From positions 1-6,996 of the forward strand of contig DBCA01000055.1 of NCBI GenBank assembly GCA_002292805.1: a DNA stretch of 6,996 nucleotides. Direction: 5' to 3'. This DNA is from Caryophanales bacterium UBA970. GTDB lineage: Bacteria > Bacillota_I > Bacilli_A > RFN20 > CAG-826. Positions 6,063 through 6,996 of the stretch are shown here, piece by piece. Made by a program: the position numbers and the translations under genes. Under the pieces are notes generated by a model, which was given only the letters and a program-made list of their open reading frames with translations, was not told where the DNA came from and did not search any database. Numbering within the stretch: the first letter of the stretch is position 1; each line of letters starts with the position of its first letter.

Positions 6063-6093
6063 AATCCATAGAGGTATATCTATGGATTTTTTT
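6063..6093 (+). terminator. Perfect 10-bp hairpin plus T7 run spanning the DUF2177 start codon
   Basis: AATCCATAGA (6063-6072) and TCTATGGATT (6079-6088) are exact complements around a GGTATA loop; T's run from 6087 to 6093. The ATG at 6082-6084 is in the right arm and GAGG (6071-6074) straddles the left arm and loop. The shape is that of an intrinsic terminator for the gene ending at 6036, though only three of ten pairs are G-C. Because it covers the start codon it could instead, or also, control translation of the downstream gene. Confidence 0.5.
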
Positions 6094-6468
6094 ATTCAAG
6101 TTCTCGTCACGCTTCTGATCTTTACCTTGGTTGACTTGGTTTGGTTGGTGAAGGTTGCCCCCAAACTTTACCGAAAATACATTGGTCATTTGATGAGTGA
6201 CCGCGTCAATATTGCTGCGGCAGCATTGTTCTATGTCGTCTTTATCGTTGGGTTAGTTTACTTTGTCATTGGTCCCCATATCAACAATCCGCTAATGGCG
6301 TTTCTATCTGGGGCGATGTTTGGGTTGGTGACGTATGCCACCTATGATTTAACCAACCTTGCCACCTTAAAAGCATGGCCAGTCACGATCACCGTGATTG
6401 ATTTGATCTGGGGAACGTTGGTGACGGCGGTCACCTCTGGCCTTGTTGTTTTGTTGATTGGAGGATAA
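6082..6468 (+). CDS. DUF2177 family membrane protein
   Basis: Small integral membrane protein of 128 residues with four predicted helices (about 4-24, 44-64, 71-90, 101-125). It matches the DUF2177 family pattern as I recall it: DLVWL near residue 18, YRKYIGHLMSDR (30-41), ALFYVVFIVGLVYF, and the highly conserved FGLVTYATYDLTNLATL (80-96) followed by KAWP and the DLIWG motif (107-111). Length is normal for the family. Biochemical function is unknown. The start has GAGG seven bases upstream, but both elements lie in a hairpin. Its own stop region carries GGAGG (6460-6464) that serves the next gene, so the two are translated together. DUF2177 genes are often found with DUF1295 and fatty-acid-modifying methyltransferase genes; that association is general knowledge and only the DUF1295 partner is visible here. 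Confidence 0.9.
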   Translation: MDFFIQVLVTLLIFTLVDLVWLVKVAPKLYRKYIGHLMSDRVNIAAAALFYVVFIVGLVYFVIGPHINNPLMAFLSGAMFGLVTYATYDLTNLATLKAWPVTITVIDLIWGTLVTAVTSGLVVLLIGG

Positions 6469-6471
6469 TTC

Positions 6472-6996
6472 ATGGTACAAACAATGATCTTAAGTGGATT
6501 AGTCATTACATCCATCGTGATTTTAATTCATTTCACGATCTATTTTTTTCGGGCTGTCAAACAAAATAATTTTGGCATCATTGATATTGGTTGGGGCCAA
6601 GGATTTGTGTTTGTGGTCTGGTTGTTGATGATTTATCGCGTGTTTATTCTTGGCGCAAACGCCAATGCGATTGGGTATTTAACCCTCATCCTCACGTCAA
6701 TTTGGGGGATACGGTTATCAAGTCACATCGGTCAACGTAATCATGGGAAACCAGAAGATAAACGTTACGTTGCGATGCGAGCAAAGATTAAACCACCTTA
6801 TGTCTTGATCAAAAGTTATGTCAACATTTTCTTATTACAAGCATTGTTCATGTTCATCATTTCTCTCGTCTTGGTTTTTAATGTGATGTCTGGGTTGACC
6901 AATCCAGTGGAGCCAACGATGTTAATCCCAATCATCCTTGGTGTGTTGTTTTGGTTAGGGGGATATTTTTTTCAATCGGTTGGCGACCGTCAATTG
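6472..6996 (+). CDS. DUF1295 / steroid 5-alpha-reductase-like membrane protein (C-terminus cut by window edge)
   Basis: The first 175 residues are present and the frame is open at the window end; full-length relatives are about 250-300 residues. Hydrophobic helices lie near 4-26, 43-61, 66-80, 115-138 and 150-167. Motifs that identify the DUF1295 family are DIGWGQGF (38-45), RLSSHIGQRNHGKPEDKRY (81-99) and GYFFQSVGDRQL (164-175). The family belongs to the 3-oxo-5-alpha-steroid 4-dehydrogenase / isoprenylcysteine methyltransferase fold group; the usual NADPH-related C-terminal region would be past the window edge. The substrate is unknown, and a role in lipid modification is inference from family and from the DUF2177 neighbour. 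GGAGG inside the end of the upstream gene lies seven bases before this ATG, and only three bases separate the genes. Confidence 0.92.
   Translation, partial: MVQTMILSGLVITSIVILIHFTIYFFRAVKQNNFGIIDIGWGQGFVFVVWLLMIYRVFILGANANAIGYLTLILTSIWGIRLSSHIGQRNHGKPEDKRYVAMRAKIKPPYVLIKSYVNIFLLQALFMFIISLVLVFNVMSGLTNPVEPTMLIPIILGVLFWLGGYFFQSVGDRQL

Overview
The window looks like chromosomal DNA from a low- to moderate-GC Gram-positive bacterium (Bacillota in the broad sense, possibly a relative of the standard-code mollicutes). The evidence is close similarity of the NrdE and NrdF proteins to the Bacillus subtilis type as I remember it, purine-rich AAGGAG-type ribosome binding sites, and short gaps between genes. 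Tryptophan is encoded by TGG and no TGA is needed as a sense codon. The species cannot be named from this sequence.

Layout. Positions 1-516 hold the first 172 codons of a manganese-type superoxide dismutase on the minus strand, cut by the window edge. A 275-base divergent intergenic region follows (517-791). It carries a sod promoter candidate, three inverted repeats (one a perfect 17-bp palindrome) and a possibly folded nrdE leader. Next comes a complete class Ib ribonucleotide reductase operon in the order nrdE-nrdF-nrdH-nrdI (792-4647): catalytic subunit, radical subunit with all six metal ligands and the radical tyrosine, thioredoxin-fold electron donor, and flavodoxin-like activator. A TspO-like polytopic membrane protein (4651-5463) starts three bases after nrdI and is probably co-transcribed.

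An unrecognised two-helix membrane protein (5476-6036) follows. It has no visible ribosome binding site, and a -10-like element lies where a leaderless transcript would start. The last two genes are a DUF2177 membrane protein (6082-6468) and a DUF1295 / steroid 5-alpha-reductase-like membrane protein (6472-6996, cut by the window edge), coupled by a Shine-Dalgarno sequence inside the end of the first. The DUF2177 start codon lies inside a perfect 10-bp stem followed by seven T's, just downstream of a perfect TATAAT.

How it fits together. NrdEFHI makes deoxyribonucleotides. Class Ib NrdF can use a dimanganese-tyrosyl cofactor assembled with NrdI, and the divergent enzyme is a Mn-type SOD, so the left half reads as a manganese / oxidative-stress locus sharing one control region. 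The right half is a membrane-protein group whose DUF2177-DUF1295 pair is, from general knowledge, often seen near lipid-modification genes. I see no mobile element, CRISPR array, tRNA or rRNA. The core genes are known families; the less ordinary parts are the control sequences (17-bp palindrome, start-codon hairpin) and the orphan membrane protein.
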